From Kuschelorhynchus macadamiae (lineage: Eukaryota; Arthropoda; Insecta; Coleoptera; Curculionidae), in contig JAUTXW010000955.1 in the NCBI GenBank assembly GCA_030620095.1, positions 1 through 64,000 on the forward strand: a stretch of 64,000 bases of DNA, written 5' to 3'. Below, piece after piece: positions 32,176 through 49,264 of this stretch. The stretch's first letter is position 1. Each line of letters starts with the position of its first letter. The translations under genes and the position numbers were made by a program. The notes beneath the pieces are model-generated. The model was not told the DNA's origin and searched no databases. It was given only the letters and a program-made list of their open reading frames with translations.

Positions 32176-33535
32176 GTTTACATGGAAACATTATATTTCA
32201 AATTTAAAGAAACTTTTTTTCGTATTTATTAAGGATTTCCAGACAGTATAATGGGTATTTTTATGTGGAACACGGTGTACCTCGACTCCATAAAATACTG
32301 CAATAAAATTATTACCATTTATTATACCTTCAATTCTTTTCCCGAGGAAATCAACAAGAATAGAAAAACAATTTTTAGAATACTTAGTAAAGCGTATATA
32401 TTGTGAATGCAATTTTGTTTATTCATTTACAAAGTACGTTAAGTATAGATTATAGACAAGTGTCTCATTTCTCATTTTGAGTAGTTTATTATTAAGAATA
32501 ATTTTAAACAAGCATCTAATAATTACTGATTACTAGATTTTCCAATCAAATTGCCATAAAGGAACGTCACGTCTAAAATGCATAGGATCGAAAGGATGAA
32601 GTAAAATGGGATCAGCATTAACGTGCTAATAAAATTTTCATGGATTATGGCTGTTAAAGTGTCAGTAAATTTAACTGCTCTCCAGAATGACTCCGTGGCG
32701 AGCTGGATTTATTCAGACGTTCAAGCTGGATTTTTCTGATCGAGCTGCATCTTTGAAAACACATAAAAGGGAACTAAATCAATTCGCATTTCTGCGAGCT
32801 CATTAATTTCCAATTCGACGCTCAAGTCAGGTTTGATATCGAGTAATTTGGGCTTTCGAGTTGGCTTTGTAAAATGTTTAAACACGTAGTTGGAAGACGA
32901 TTAGTTTTATTTGTTTCGCTTCATACCTGAAGTATTTTTTTTTAAATTAACAACTTTTAACAGGAACGCTTCTCTGTAGTTAAATACTATGTGCTTATTT
33001 AAGAAATCATGGTTTTTGAGGTTTAGACCATGTCAAATTGGGCTTACTTCCTAAAGTTTTGTCTGTAAGGGATCTTCGCTGCACGTGATAAAAATACTGA
33101 ATAAGCTGTGATGGTTAGAATATAATTTAAATATTTATACCCGACCTGCGTGTAAATTTTCTTTAACCGGAGCTTCCCTCGTTATGAATGTCTATTTTTT
33201 TATCTCTACGTAACATTTCATGCTTGCACATAATTTGAAATTAATCTAAGAATTTCACGATTAAAATACGTCCCTTTTACGCAGGAATTCTGTTCAGCAT
33301 CAAAAAGGAGCAGAGCGTCCGCCTACAGTTGTTACCGAAAAAAAATGGGAGAGGTGTCGAGACTTATATTCCCTTTTCGACTTACCTACCGGCCAAGAGA
33401 GTCATGTATTCAGGAAAATGAGGTAAGTCCAATAATGACCAAGAAACAGCGAGCCTGGATATTACGTACGCTTAGGTACGGGCATAGTAAAGGTAATTAA
33501 GCTAGATAGATAAGCCAAATTGGTATATTGAAAAA
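32176..33535. other. No gene recognised
   Basis: AT-rich sequence. A fragment of the TCTG-containing family is likely at about 33170-33270 (GCTTCCCTCGTTATGAATG, then TAACATTTCATGC). The stretch 33310-33420 (GTCCGCCTACAGTTGTTACCG...) might be an eroded transposase N-terminus but was not confirmed. Confidence 0.45.
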
Positions 33536-33539
33536 TGTT

Positions 33540-33840
33540 TGCTTGGAGTGTTCAGTAGAGTTTAAATCTCCAGTTTTCGACTTAAAAAAAATAAGAGTAA
33601 TAAAACATCCGGCGTGCTCACTTGATTTAGTAATGTGCAACTTTTGGCTATTTTTCGGGTTTAAAACGAATTTGCATGGTAGTAGGTTTCCAGCTGAAGA
33701 TGAGTTTGATGGTGTAGTTCATGCTTATTCCAAAGGTATTCCTAAAAAATATTCGTTGGAAGCCTTTAAACCGTGGAGAGTATGAATAGTCAAGTGTATC
33801 ATTGCTGAAAGAAATTACTTTGAGCATATTTAAAATAAAA
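33540..33840 (+). pseudogene. DD34D mariner (SETMAR-like) transposase, C-terminal relic
   Basis: The frame reads RVIKHPACSLDLVMCNFWLF, then FKTNLHGSRFPAEDEFDGVV and KGIPKKYSLEAFKPW. This follows the mariner order HP-YSPDLAPCDFWLFP..K..L.G.RF....E....V...L..I....Y...F..W. The third catalytic Asp in PCDFWLF is changed to Asn here (MCNFWLF). After a stop the tail reads VKCIIAERNYFEHI, matching the family's ...KCIE--G-YFE end. Confidence 0.82.
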
Positions 33841-34189
33841 TCCTAGATAATATTAACCGTGTTTTTTATTCACAATAAATTCAGCATTCGTATGCAGCAA
33901 CAGCACAAACCACTGTATAGTGGTGTAGCGTATGCCTTTCTTCATTTGTTCATTTTTGAAATAAATTTAATTTGGATCTACTTTCTTCTAATTAAACCTG
34001 CGTTTTGTTTACTAAGCCTACACGTTTGATCCCAACTCGTCAAATTTCACAAGTTTCTATGATACTCATGTCACATGTTAGGCTTGTCACTTTCCACGTC
34101 GCCGTGCGATGCCGGATTAATAAAGTCTTCAATTATGACAATTAAACTGTTTGCGTATGTCTCACTGCAATAAAATAATATCGGGTATT

Positions 34190-34335
34190 TTCTCCCCTAG
34201 ATTGAACAACAGCTTACATCCTTCTTCGCATGCTCCGAATGAGGTTTTGGACATAGTCATGAGAAGTTGCATTCTGTCTTTCTTCACATGCAATTCTTAG
34301 GTCAGAAAATGTGGTTGAAGCCGGATTATGTGACT
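34190..34335 (-). pseudogene. Tc1-like transposase C-terminal fragment
   Basis: The minus strand reads FSDLRIACEERQNATSHDYV then QNLIRSMRRRM. This matches the C-terminal helix of Tc1-family transposases (L...I..EW..IP...L..L..SMPRR). Only about 45 codons remain. Confidence 0.6.
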
Positions 34336-34739
34336 GGATATAACATTTTAGCGTATATAGTAATAAATTTACCTGGGTCGGTACCATTGGGTAGAAAAGA
34401 GCTTGGTAATAAACAAACAAAAATAGTAGGGAGGGCCCAAATGTAACAATTTCTAAGTATAAAAAAACTAAAATGTATTCTGTTGTAGGTTAACAAGGGT
34501 AATTTTAAATGTTTACCTATAACAGGTATTTTACATACATCAATTGAATGTCAGTCTATATTTCTCACGGGAAGTGTTAAGTTGTATTGCGGTATTATTT
34601 TACGAAATATACGTATGAAAGAGCATTATGTGAAGTGGGAAAATCAATACACGTTCATCTATTCATCCTGTGGAAAAAAGTGTCTGTCGATGCTAGGGAA
34701 ATTAGTAAAAACTGTTTATATTTCTTTATTTGAAGTGAA

Positions 34740-35530
34740 ACATGTGATTTGATTATGATAAATCCGAATACAGTAAAAAGAATTGTGACAAACCCCAGTA
34801 CGTCAAGAAAGAAGCGTAAAGATGCCAGTTCCACAAAATGCCTCGACCAAGGCGACAAGAACTTGATAAGCCAAAAATTTTAAACCATCTATGAAGAGCA
34901 ACAAACTCTCAAGTAATGGCTCTCTAATAATGAAATACAAATAAGCTCTAGCAACACTAGCTTTAAAGAGTTTTGTTCAAAATGGGCTTCAAATATCGCA
35001 CAGTTGGCAAAAAGCAAGTACCTGTGGAATTCCAGCGATAACAAAAATGGCATCTTGAGTATACAACATCTATAAGAAGGTTCTGAAAATAATCCGATTC
35101 ACCTTGTAGGTGTAAAACAGAAGCTTAATTAAAGGGAAAAGGATAACCCTTTTACATGTCGGGTCAGAAAACGGTTGGGTTCCAAATGCCTTCTGATTTT
35201 CTACAAAGAATATTAAGTACTCCAGGCTATGAAGATACAACGACATAACTCAAGATTGGTTCTAGAGTTGAACTTTACCAAGCATTCCTTAGAAAAGCGT
35301 AATTATTACGCCATTCTGGACAATGCGAGCTATGACAGTTGCCAATTAAATAAGAATTCATGCTCAAATAATACGAAGTTCGAGATTCAAAACTACATGG
35401 CGGCGAATAATTTTGCGACGAGAGGAAATAGGTCTGAAAATATTTCTTCCACTATGTTGATTCTTAGTCCTTCACGGATGGAAAAATACAATGTGTTTTC
35501 ATTCCGGGTGTACATTCGTTCACTCTAGTA
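34740..35530 (+). pseudogene. Sailor-like (DD82E) transposase relic, second copy
   Basis: It begins with an HTH-end and basic hinge (NPNTVKRIVTN, STSRKKRKDAS). A middle block reads LLHVGSENGWVPNAF, the equivalent of IILHAGSSTGFLPG in the 12912-14082 relic. At 35229-35528 the second catalytic block is YYAILDNASYDSCQLNKN, where the usual YH is YD, followed by KFEIQNYMAANN. The third catalytic block is not found. Several stops and frameshifts. Confidence 0.65.
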
Positions 35531-36199
35531 ACTAGTTACTAAAGTCTGTTCATCTTAAATGCAAGTGACTCGTAAACAAATCAGTATCAGGTGAACACTC
35601 TGACACTGGATTAATAGGCAGGGCCGTATTCTCTTTAAAATAAGACACTTTCAAACAATTTTTACAAATAATTTGTTACTTTTCAAAAACAATTGTTTTT
35701 TTTTTACTTAATAAATAGATTACTTACATAAAACAGCACTAGGTTGACAATACATTAATCGAAAACTCGTTACATACAAACTAGTGATGTAAACTGAAAA
35801 AAAATACGTTTTTTTTAAGAAAAAAAGCAGGTTGATTTTTTTTCAGAAACGTTTTTCTTTAATAGAAAAGAGTGAACCTAAAGTAGAAAAATTTAGCAAC
35901 TTTTTAAAATAATCTTTATTTAAAATACATGTATTTAAATACAAACAAAAATTAAAACTTGTTTCTAAAATAAAGATATACACGAGTATCTATGAATATT
36001 AAAATAAAAATACCACCTTCATTTCATTTTCATTATAAGAAAAAAAAATATATAATCACTATAATCAGTGATTCTGTCAACGTCAAATTCTTCTGGCCCT
36101 TCCAATGTGTCAAATTTGAAAAAAAGAACGTTTTTTACATCACTAATACAAACATTATACTTTCTCCATTTCATGTTAAATAAATGCTAAAACGGGTTG
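35531..36199. other. No feature recognised
   Basis: AT-rich sequence between two transposase relics. Poly-A and poly-T runs only. Confidence 0.45.
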
Positions 36200-38387
36200 C
36201 TACAGCTCTCTATTTTTACGTTTATATCTGCAAAAATGGATTTGTGTAAAATAGGAATTAATATTTTACGCATAGTTTATTCCGATGAGTTCGTATTACT
36301 ATCCTCAAAGTTTATTACAAGTGATGCAATTTGTACTTCAGTCAAATTATCTAATTCCTACATTTTTGGTTCGACTTCTCCTGTAACGTGTTGGACCATT
36401 TTTTAGGAGTAATGGTTGTTACGGCTTTAAAAGTGGTGTTTTTAGCTGCTACATAAGTTTTTAAGTCTGCCTATCGGATGGAGCTCGCAATGATATGATA
36501 TGGCGGCAACCTCATTACGATTTTATTTTGGGCTTTAGCCATTTCATCGACTATATATTTATCATAAGCTTTTTTTTATTCCTTTACAATTTCTAAAAGT
36601 TGTATTTTTAAAAATGACTCTTCATAAGGAATGTTTTTTGAGCGCAGACAGTTTTGAATATCAGACTTCTTAGAAGCAGTGGTAGATATTTTCTCCAGTT
36701 TGCGTGAATGGTATGGTGCATGGTCCATAACAATTACCGAGTTTTCTTCCAGGGTTATACTTTTGAAAACCAATTTTCAAAAGATTTACCATCCATTTCC
36801 TCATGTTAATCTCCACTTTTATTGATTCAAAAGTCCGTAAATCATCGGGTACAATTCCATCTTCACTGCCAATATTGCAAATGATCAGTCTTTTTTCTTT
36901 TCCTAAAAGAAGAGGAAATATTTATATTTTAAGATAAATTATACTTTGAATAAATTATTTTTTATAAATCAAGTGAAGTTAAGGTTAGTTTAAAATTGCA
37001 ATAATTATATACACATTCCAATAGAGCACTTGATATAAATTGGTTTTGCAATTTCTAACCATGGGTTCCACATTCGATATTTGGTATTCTTGTCCTTGTC
37101 AATCAGCTGTTCCCGTTGTAATTCGTATTGGAAAAAAAGTAGTGCAAGGAATTTTAGCGGAAGTTTATTACTATCTACTAGCAAAATGAACCTTAAATAA
37201 ATAAAAAATGAGTTAGTTTCACTGGGGACTTAAAAAACTGGGACCAAAAAGCAACTGTAAACACGTTGAGAGTATAAAATTAAATTTATAAACTTACTCC
37301 CGTGCTAGGACTAGGAGAAATCGTCAGTTTTTGCAGTGTTTATAAATCCAGCTTAATAATTAAAATTGTAATTGTTTCAAGTTTTTTGCCTCTTTTAGTT
37401 TACTTATGTGAACAAAAAAGAGAATAAACGAACCCTGAGCATAACCACTTTCTGTTTCGAAAACTGATGGACATCTTGGCACACAACAATTATATGGCAT
37501 ATTTAAATGAACAAATATAAGCTGTATAATAATTATAAAACATCTCGTTTTATATCAACGCGAAAGAAAAACTGTTAAAATAACTATATTTACGTGAAAA
37601 ACAATCCATCATATATTATTTGAATAACAGAAAAAGTAAGGTTATATTTTTATACAAAAATTCGACGTCATCTGCATCTAAATGAAACATCTTTATTGTT
37701 AGTAAAAAAATTAATACCTGACGGATTTTTGAAACCTGTTGAAAGGCCATCCAGAAAAGCATGTCGTGAAAATTTGATGGATTTATCAATCCATATCTTT
37801 GGCTTTGTATGTCCGGTATTTATTCATGTTTCATCGTAATAACACATTTTTTTCTTCTCATTTCTATAGCCTCTAATTTGGATCAAATATTTCCTTCTCT
37901 TAATTACAAACTCGTCCCTGTCCAATAAAATGCTATTTAAATATTTATGATTTTAATAATTTGTAGAATGTAGTCCTTCTAAAAGGCGGTAAATCTGTGT
38001 CGTCGCTGACTTTTTGTAATATTTTGTCAATGGTAGGAATTTCATTAAAAAAAAAATCCATGTACCTTTCTTATTGCGTTTTTATCAAAGTCGACATAAT
38101 CGAGTCTGCTGTTACGATTGCGGCGTGTTTTTGGACCAGATAATGGATGTGTATCCTTGTATTCTTTAACTATTTTCAAGACACTACTAGCGGATACTCC
38201 TGGCTTTATTGGCTGCTCCTTGCTTTATATCAGCCAATGTTAACGCAGGGTTATCCTGAAATTCATGCTTGTATATATTAAGGATAATTCCCTTAGTTTG
38301 AACAGTTAAATGACTTTTCTTGATTCCCTTTTTAGGAGGGCTTAAAGTTCCGTTAATTGGTTTACATGCAAAATCCGTGTCCGACAT
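36200..38387 (-). pseudogene. Sailor-like (DD82E) transposase relic, longest copy
   Basis: The likely start is Met at 38387 (SDTDFACKPINGTLSPPKKG). The HTH region reads LTVQTKGIILNIYKHEFQDN; after a frameshift it reads VLKIVKEYKDTHPLSGPKTR. Further on come PTIDKILQKVSDDTDLPPFR and RTTFYKLLK. The catalytic part reads RLIICNIGSEDGIVP, then SVIVMDHAPYHSRKLEKI (second Asp), SKKSDIQNCLRSKNI and QLLEIVKE. The third block reads LPPYH then CELHPIG. Counting across a stop and a 5-bp insertion gives 82 residues between the Asp and the position occupied by Gly here (Glu in the sister relic IELIW). A spacing of 82 is the hallmark of the Sailor group. Sequence at 37000-37700 is not coding and may be an insertion. 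Confidence 0.78.
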
Positions 38388-38868
38388 TTTTAAGAACTTC
38401 ACTTTATAGCTAAAAAACGTGAAATACTGCACCTCAAATACTTAATTTCTCGATAAAACAATACTATTTTCTGTTCTTGCCATTGATGATTCTGAATAAA
38501 TTTCAGTAAAAAATGTAAAACTTTCCGGTATTGAATTTTCGTTAAATCAAAGCTTAAATAACAAAAGTCGTAAGCTTTTTTAAATGCGCCATTTTAAATC
38601 CTTTAATTTTAATGGTAAATTTGTATTTGGCGACCCTATCGGTGTAAAAAACGAATCAAGTTTTAATAAAGTAATAATTTTAATAACTTACTTATCTAAC
38701 AGATCATATACACAAAACTCCTAACAGAGATCGCAAGAAACGATGGCAAATATTTCTGAGTTGAAGAAGAATAATAGTTTTTAACAAAAATAAAGCACGT
38801 TAAACCTCAAAATAAGACGGTTGTCAGTGCTGAATGCGTCCCTGCAGAAAAATACACTATATAGCCGT

Positions 38869-38871
38869 ATA

Positions 38872-38936
<65 letters not shown>

Positions 38937-38937
38937 T
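38869..38937. repeat. (AT)n microsatellite
   Basis: About 68 bp of alternating AT with one TATTATA interruption. Confidence 0.95.
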
Positions 38938-39030
38938 TTCCATTGTGTATGCTGTGATGCAGAACATGTTCCAAACAAGGATCATTTTCGTGTTATGACG
39001 TTGGTGTAAATGGAATGAAAACATACTATC

Positions 39031-39198
<168 letters not shown>

Positions 39199-39454
39199 AC
39201 AAGAATATCTCGACCGTACGCTAAATCAGCTAGTTTGAATTCTCGGGTAAGCGGTCTGTGGTGTGTGTCAAACAAAAACAAAAAATCTCATTTATCCATC
39301 AATCCTCTATATTTCGCCATTGATTAATGGCTTCTTCAGGAGGTAAATAGCTAAAATACATTAGATTCATTAGTGTTGTATTTTATATATATATAATCAT
39401 ATATATATATATATATATATTGTTTTTGTTTAGACTATCTGGATATCTTTTGAT

Positions 39455-39740
<286 letters not shown>

Positions 39741-39899
39741 ATAGAGACTCTCAGTCTCTATTCGGACGCGAGAAAGAAAGCTTCGATTTATAAATATATA
39801 TATGTGATTTTATATACATATATAAAATATATATATATATAACTATATATTTTCAGAACGACATATATGAACTATATATATGTACACCCGGAATGAAAA

Positions 39900-41754
<1,855 letters not shown>

Positions 41755-41990
41755 ACTGTTATAATCAACGACGAGAAAGTTTTTAAATTAAAATGTTGAA
41801 TTCGCCTTTTAGCACAATGTTGACTCATTTATTCGACCTTTCAGTTCCGTTTCTTTTGCCGCAAATTTCCTTTATTTACCATTTGAAAGAGGGACTTCCA
41901 AATTGAGGGGACGAAGTAATTTTGTTAGTCTTTTTGCCGTTATATTCGAATTATAAAGCATTCTGTCTTGAACTTTTTGGTGTCGTATTT
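41755..41990 (+). repeat. Dispersed repeat family B, member 1
   Basis: ATCAACGACGA, AAAATGTTGAATTCGCCTTT, CAATGTTGACTCATTTATT, TTTTGCCGCAAATTTC and CGAAGTAATTTTGTTA recur at 45690-45965. A more diverged version is at 45270-45540 and 52460-52720. Confidence 0.75.
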
Positions 41991-42009
41991 ACATACAAAC
42001 TAAATTTTT

Positions 42010-42560
42010 ACTACTCTCGTAAGAGGGAAGTATTTTAATTGTAAAAAAAACACCCTCCCAGTTTTTTACAGATTTTTCACGTTTTAAGGACACTCGATGC
42101 CAAAAAAAATATGTTTTCTCATTTCCGCCCGTTTGTCTGTTCCCGGCGTAGCTAAAAAACTATTTATTGACTTTTTGGTTTGGTCAAAAATTTAGAGTCA
42201 TATTGGGATGACCTGGAAATATTTAAAAATCGAATATGGTGAAATAAAATGGTGGCCTAGTGAAGGTTAAAAAAATTTACTAAAAACCCACTTAGTGAAT
42301 TGTATAATTCACCTAAAATTTTCCGAACTGATAAAATTTGGGTACAACTCCAAGATAGCGAAGCAAAATATCGACTTAAAAAATCAGCCTGAAAAACTAC
42401 TCATTAGATTCATTTTAAATTTTGTGCAAGAATTAAGTGTGCTATAGAGATGAATTGGTAAAATTGTGATACGAATTTAAGATGGTGGAACAAAATGACG
42501 GCCAAATAAAATGTTTCCATTTTCGGATTCCTGAAACAATTTTGAATTAGAATGTGACAT
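42010..42560 (+). repeat. TCTG-containing repeat family, third copy
   Basis: Contains GAGGGAAGT, then CGATGCCAAAAAAAATATG and TTTCTCATTTCCG with GTTTGTCTGTTCC. About three subrepeats follow, with ATAAAATGGTGGCC, CAAGATAGCGAAGC and AACAAAATGACGGCC blocks. Same order as at 23575-25078. Confidence 0.7.
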
Positions 42561-42613
42561 GTTTAAAACTTTTTACGTCTACTTGATTTTTTATGGCCAT
42601 TTTTAAAATTATC

Positions 42614-45269
<2,656 letters not shown>

Positions 45270-45540
45270 TCCAAAAATTTAAAATGTAAATTGGCAATTC
45301 AAATGAAGTTATGCTAAATAGTGATAATCAGAGTAAGGAAAGTTTTTCCATTAAAACGTTCGAATTTACCTTTTAGCACCCTTACAATCCATTCTATTCA
45401 CGTTTAATTTTCGCCCTATTTACACGAAAGTTTTGACTTTTCAAGAGGGGCGAAGTTATATTATGGCACACCTAGTGATCTGTTGGTATTTGCATTAATT
45501 GCTGCGTTTCGTTAATTGTTTATTTTTAATTTGGGTTGAA
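45270..45540 (+). repeat. Dispersed repeat family B, member 2
   Basis: Most similar to 52460-52720: GGCAATTCAAAT, TATGCTAAA, GGAAAGTTTTTC, TACCTTTTAGCACC, CGTTTAATTTTCGCCC and GTGATCTGTTGG-like blocks in the same order. Confidence 0.75.
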
Positions 45541-45689
45541 ATTAAATTACTTAGAATCTTAATCTTAAAAGTACCTACAACACCACGGATGCTACTATGT
45601 TACTACGATGTTATATAAATACGGGTTTAAATTATTAAAAAGAGGGGGTGTCATTGATTATTAAAAAAATATATATTTTGCTTTTCTCG

Positions 45690-45965
45690 TTTCAACTGAT
45701 ATATCAACGACGATAAAGTTCTTAAATTAAAATATTGAATTCGCTCTTTAGAATAATGTTGACTCATTTATTTGACCTTTCAGTTCCCCTTCTTTTGCCG
45801 CAAATTTCTATTTTTACCATTTGAAATAAGGACTTCTAAACTGAGGGGTCGAAGTAATTTAGTTAATCTATTTGCCGATGTATTAGAATTACAAAGCGTT
45901 TTGTCTTGAGCTTTTTGGCATCGTATTTACATGCAACTTAAATATTCTTGACTCTATTTGCGAAA
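45690..45965 (+). repeat. Dispersed repeat family B, member 3
   Basis: Close match to 41755-41990 along its length, including TTTTTGGTGTCGTATTTACAT versus TTTTTGGCATCGTATTTACAT. Confidence 0.75.
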
Positions 45966-47008
45966 CTAGTACTTTTGGTACGAAAAAGAACTTTGAAATT
46001 TTTTTCCGTACCAAATTTCGAAATATGAGTTTACAAACCTGCTTATTTTGATAATATCTCTAAAATAAGTCAACAATGAAATAGGAAAATTATGCACTCT
46101 TATGATGTCACATAACACGACATCGAATTATTTTAGAAAAACATCAAAATAAGTGCTAGCCTATTTGATAGCTTTATGTTAAATGCCAACCTTTATATGT
46201 GGGCTGTTTATCAAGAACATTGTTTTAAGAATAATTTAATGTGAAAAACACTCTATTTTTCTAGATCTATACGTAATTGAGTTAACTACGTTTTAAGTGC
46301 CAATCTCTTTAAGTTTTTGAAAATATCTCTATTTAATCATTTATCAAATAACGGCCGGGTAGGTAAGTAAATATAGGTTAATTTGAAATATGTCTTATTC
46401 CTTTAAATTAAATATTTCTAATTACAAAATTTAGACTGAGTGTTCTTTCTTCATTTACAGTTCTTGGGCAACAACTTTAAGACTTCCCTACCCCACAACA
46501 ATTGAAAAACCTATTTCTACTATCTATTTAGAAACCTATGACAAGTTTTGAGTTTAATGATCATTGTATAAAAAAACGTTTCACAAATTACATTACATAA
46601 CACAAAAATAAATATTTGTTTTCCAATCTTGCTGATATTTTCCAGCTTTTTTCGTACATTCACCCATTTTATCCTAAAATACTCATTTGAGTACAGCAAT
46701 TAAAATAAACTGATATAATGATAGCTACATTTTCGGCCTTAGAAAAGCCTAAATGAACTGATACCTGCTACTTTTTTATGTTTTTATTGACAGATGGCGC
46801 TGCATTTATTTGTTCAGTATGAGGTTTTTAAAATATACCAGTCAATTTTTGTACGCTGAATGAACTACTGTGTTTCACGCCGTTTTTTCATTATTTCTTA
46901 TGCTGTTGGTATTTATGTTGGACAAGTACGTATTTAAGACATTTTTGCCTATACTAGCCTCTAAAATTACTTGATATTTAAAGAATGTGGACAAATTGGA
47001 TGTGTACT
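45966..47008. other. No gene recognised
   Basis: AT-rich non-coding sequence without recognised motifs. Confidence 0.45.
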
Positions 47009-47473
47009 TTAGGGTGTCTCATTTGAGGTTATTCATTTGCGTGTTACTGAGAAAAAGTGCATACTATTATATATTTTTGAAAAGGTGAAAAAAGACACAT
47101 TTTATAGTCTATAAATATATTTTATAGTCTATAAATATATGTTCCATTTTAAAAAATAAAGTAGGGTCCCATAACTTTTTGACCTGACCCTGTATACTAA
47201 TTCCGAATTGAGTTTTACGGGAAAAGTTATATAAAAAACAGTTTTCACATTTTCGATAAGTTATCTAATAGTTGAGATACGAGGAGTGCCAGAAAATGCA
47301 ACATTTTCAATTTAGCCCTGTATCTCAAAAACTAAAAGGGCTGTGATAATTTTGTTAACAGCATCTTTAGTTTTACGAAAAAGTAGCGAACTTTCCCGAA
47401 AACCGCAACTTTCTATCTATAAAAATAACAGAGATACCTAGCAAAAGTACCCAAAATCGGACACCCTGTACAG
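47009..47473. mobile_element. Possible mariner-type MITE
   Basis: TAGGGTGTCTCATTTGAGG on the left resembles the complement of the right end (TACAGGGTGTCCGATTTTG). The interior is non-coding, with a 20-bp tandem pair (ATTTTATAGTCTATAAATAT) at about 47099-47138 and a CCTGTATCTCAAAAACTAAA motif. Ends are only loosely matched. Confidence 0.4.
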
Positions 47474-47539
47474 GGAGCGTGTATGGATCAAAATATTTTA
47501 TTTTTATTTTAGGTGTAAAATCCCATGAAAAATGAATTC

Positions 47540-49264
47540 CGAAATATTTCAGGATATAAATCCAAACCAGTTATATTGAAAACGTTTTAGAACCCTTGAG
47601 GCAGCTGGTGCTGATTTAGCGCAGTCAACCTATCAAGATATAGATGTTGTCATGTCGAAGTAGATTATGAAACTGATAATGAGAATATTGATGATGACAA
47701 TATAGCCTAATAACCTCCCCATCGACGTTCCAGGTGAAAGAGAATGTCTCTAGGCGAGTGACAAGAAGGGCGATAAGCCCTTATCTGTTATTGCTGACCA
47801 GTTGCAAGTAATGATCAGCGATGTAGAAGACGATATTCCTCTGGCAACATTGGTGTAATGCGAAAGATAAAGACTGACCAACCACTTTGGACAGAAGAAA
47901 ATATAGTTATAAATATGACGGCAACTACTGGTTTTATGGATCTTATGAACAATCTGAAACTGGAAATCCAAAATGATATTTCAGTCAAAATCTTCGAGAG
48001 ATTGATAGATAACGAAATCTTTACCTTTTTATCTGACCCAACCAATCTGTATGCTGCTCAGAAGAATAATCATGAGTTTCATGTAACCAAAGTAAAAATT
48101 GGAATACTTCTTTTGAGTGGGTATAACAGGTTGCCGAAAGAGGGTCACTACTAACTACTGGTGTTTAAACAAAGGCGGCAAAATGTATAAAGTAAGACTG
48201 CTGATGGATAAACTCAATAAAAACTTTCAGCAACGGGGTATATTCGATAAAGCATTATCCACTGATGAGGCCATGGTGAAGTATTTTGGACATCACTCTG
48301 CCAAATAGTTTATTAGAGGTAAATCGATACGGTTTGGCTTCAAAGAAGCAGTTCTATAGGTTACTGCTACAATTTTGATATTTATTGCGATCCAGCCCCA
48401 AATTCTCTTAGAAACAAAAACCAGAAATTTTTGCTTTTGGGATCAAGACTTATTTTAAAATTGTAGGACGTAGTTTCTGAACCTTTAGATCATGACATGT
48501 TTTTTCATAATTATTTATAAGGTTACAATTTGATGAAAACTCTAAAAGCAGCAGTTTTTCGAGCTACGGGTACTGTGAGAGGAAATTGTTTAAAAAACTA
48601 CCATTTGCTTGCCTCTAATGAGATGAGAAAGAAAAACCACGGGCTACGATAAAAATAATCAACTACTTTTTGTGAAATAGAAAGATAACAATGATGTCAC
48701 CATGTCGACAAATTATGATTTAGTTGAGCCACTCTCCAGGTGAGCCGCTGGTGTTCTAGTGCGAAAGAGAAGATTGATGTTCCTCAACCAAAACTGTTTT
48801 CGTGTTATAATGCATCAATGGAGGGAGTCGATCTTTTAGATCAAGCTGTTAATTATTAGCAATCAGCATTCAAGGGAAAAAAATAGTGGTGGCCTCTTTT
48901 CACCTACATGCTAAATGTTACCCTAATCAATTCTTGGAGGTTACGACTTGCAGTAGGTAATACAAAAATAAATTTTTTAACTTTCCAGAAGGACGTTGCC
49001 CGTCATTATTTCAGATGTTTTACGAAATATATCCACTCCAGGAAATGCAGAACTGTTTCAGTTCCAACAAATATTGCTAAAGATGAAAGTGGTCACTTTC
49101 CAAAAAAGTTACAAAAACAAATACTGCTAAAGATGAGAGTGGTCCCTTTCTAAAACAGTTAAAGAAACCATTTCGATGTCGGAAATACCATCTCCCTGAT
49201 TATTAGATGTGAAGCTACACTGCGACTGGGACGTGAATGTTTAATAAAACTTCATAGTGAGTAG
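47540..49264 (+). pseudogene. piggyBac-family transposase relic
   Basis: An acidic N-terminus (VDYETDNENIDDDN) is followed by IFERLIDNEIFTFLSDPTNL, YAAQKNNHEFHVTKVKIGIL and LLSGYNRLPKEGHYW. Next come KMYKVRLLMDKLNKNFQQRG, FDKALSTDEAMVKYFGHHSA and, after stops, IRFGF. Later blocks are LKAAVFRATGTVRGNCLKN, a degraded NNDVTMSTNYDLVEPL (second Asp region), FSCYNASMEGVDLLDQ-like (third Asp region) and LFTYMLNVTLINSWRL. The tail near 49205-49264 reads RCEATLRLGRECLIKLHSE, matching the C-terminal Cys-rich end. Several stops, frameshifts and a 50-bp tandem duplication break the gene. No TTAA-flanked ends were identified. Confidence 0.88.
49067..49166. repeat. 50-bp tandem duplication inside the piggyBac relic
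   Basis: AATATTGCTAAAGATGAAAG (49069) and AATACTGCTAAAGATGAGAG (49119) start two copies with period 50, both followed by TGGTC-CTTTC. Because 50 is not a multiple of three, it shifts the frame. Confidence 0.85.
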
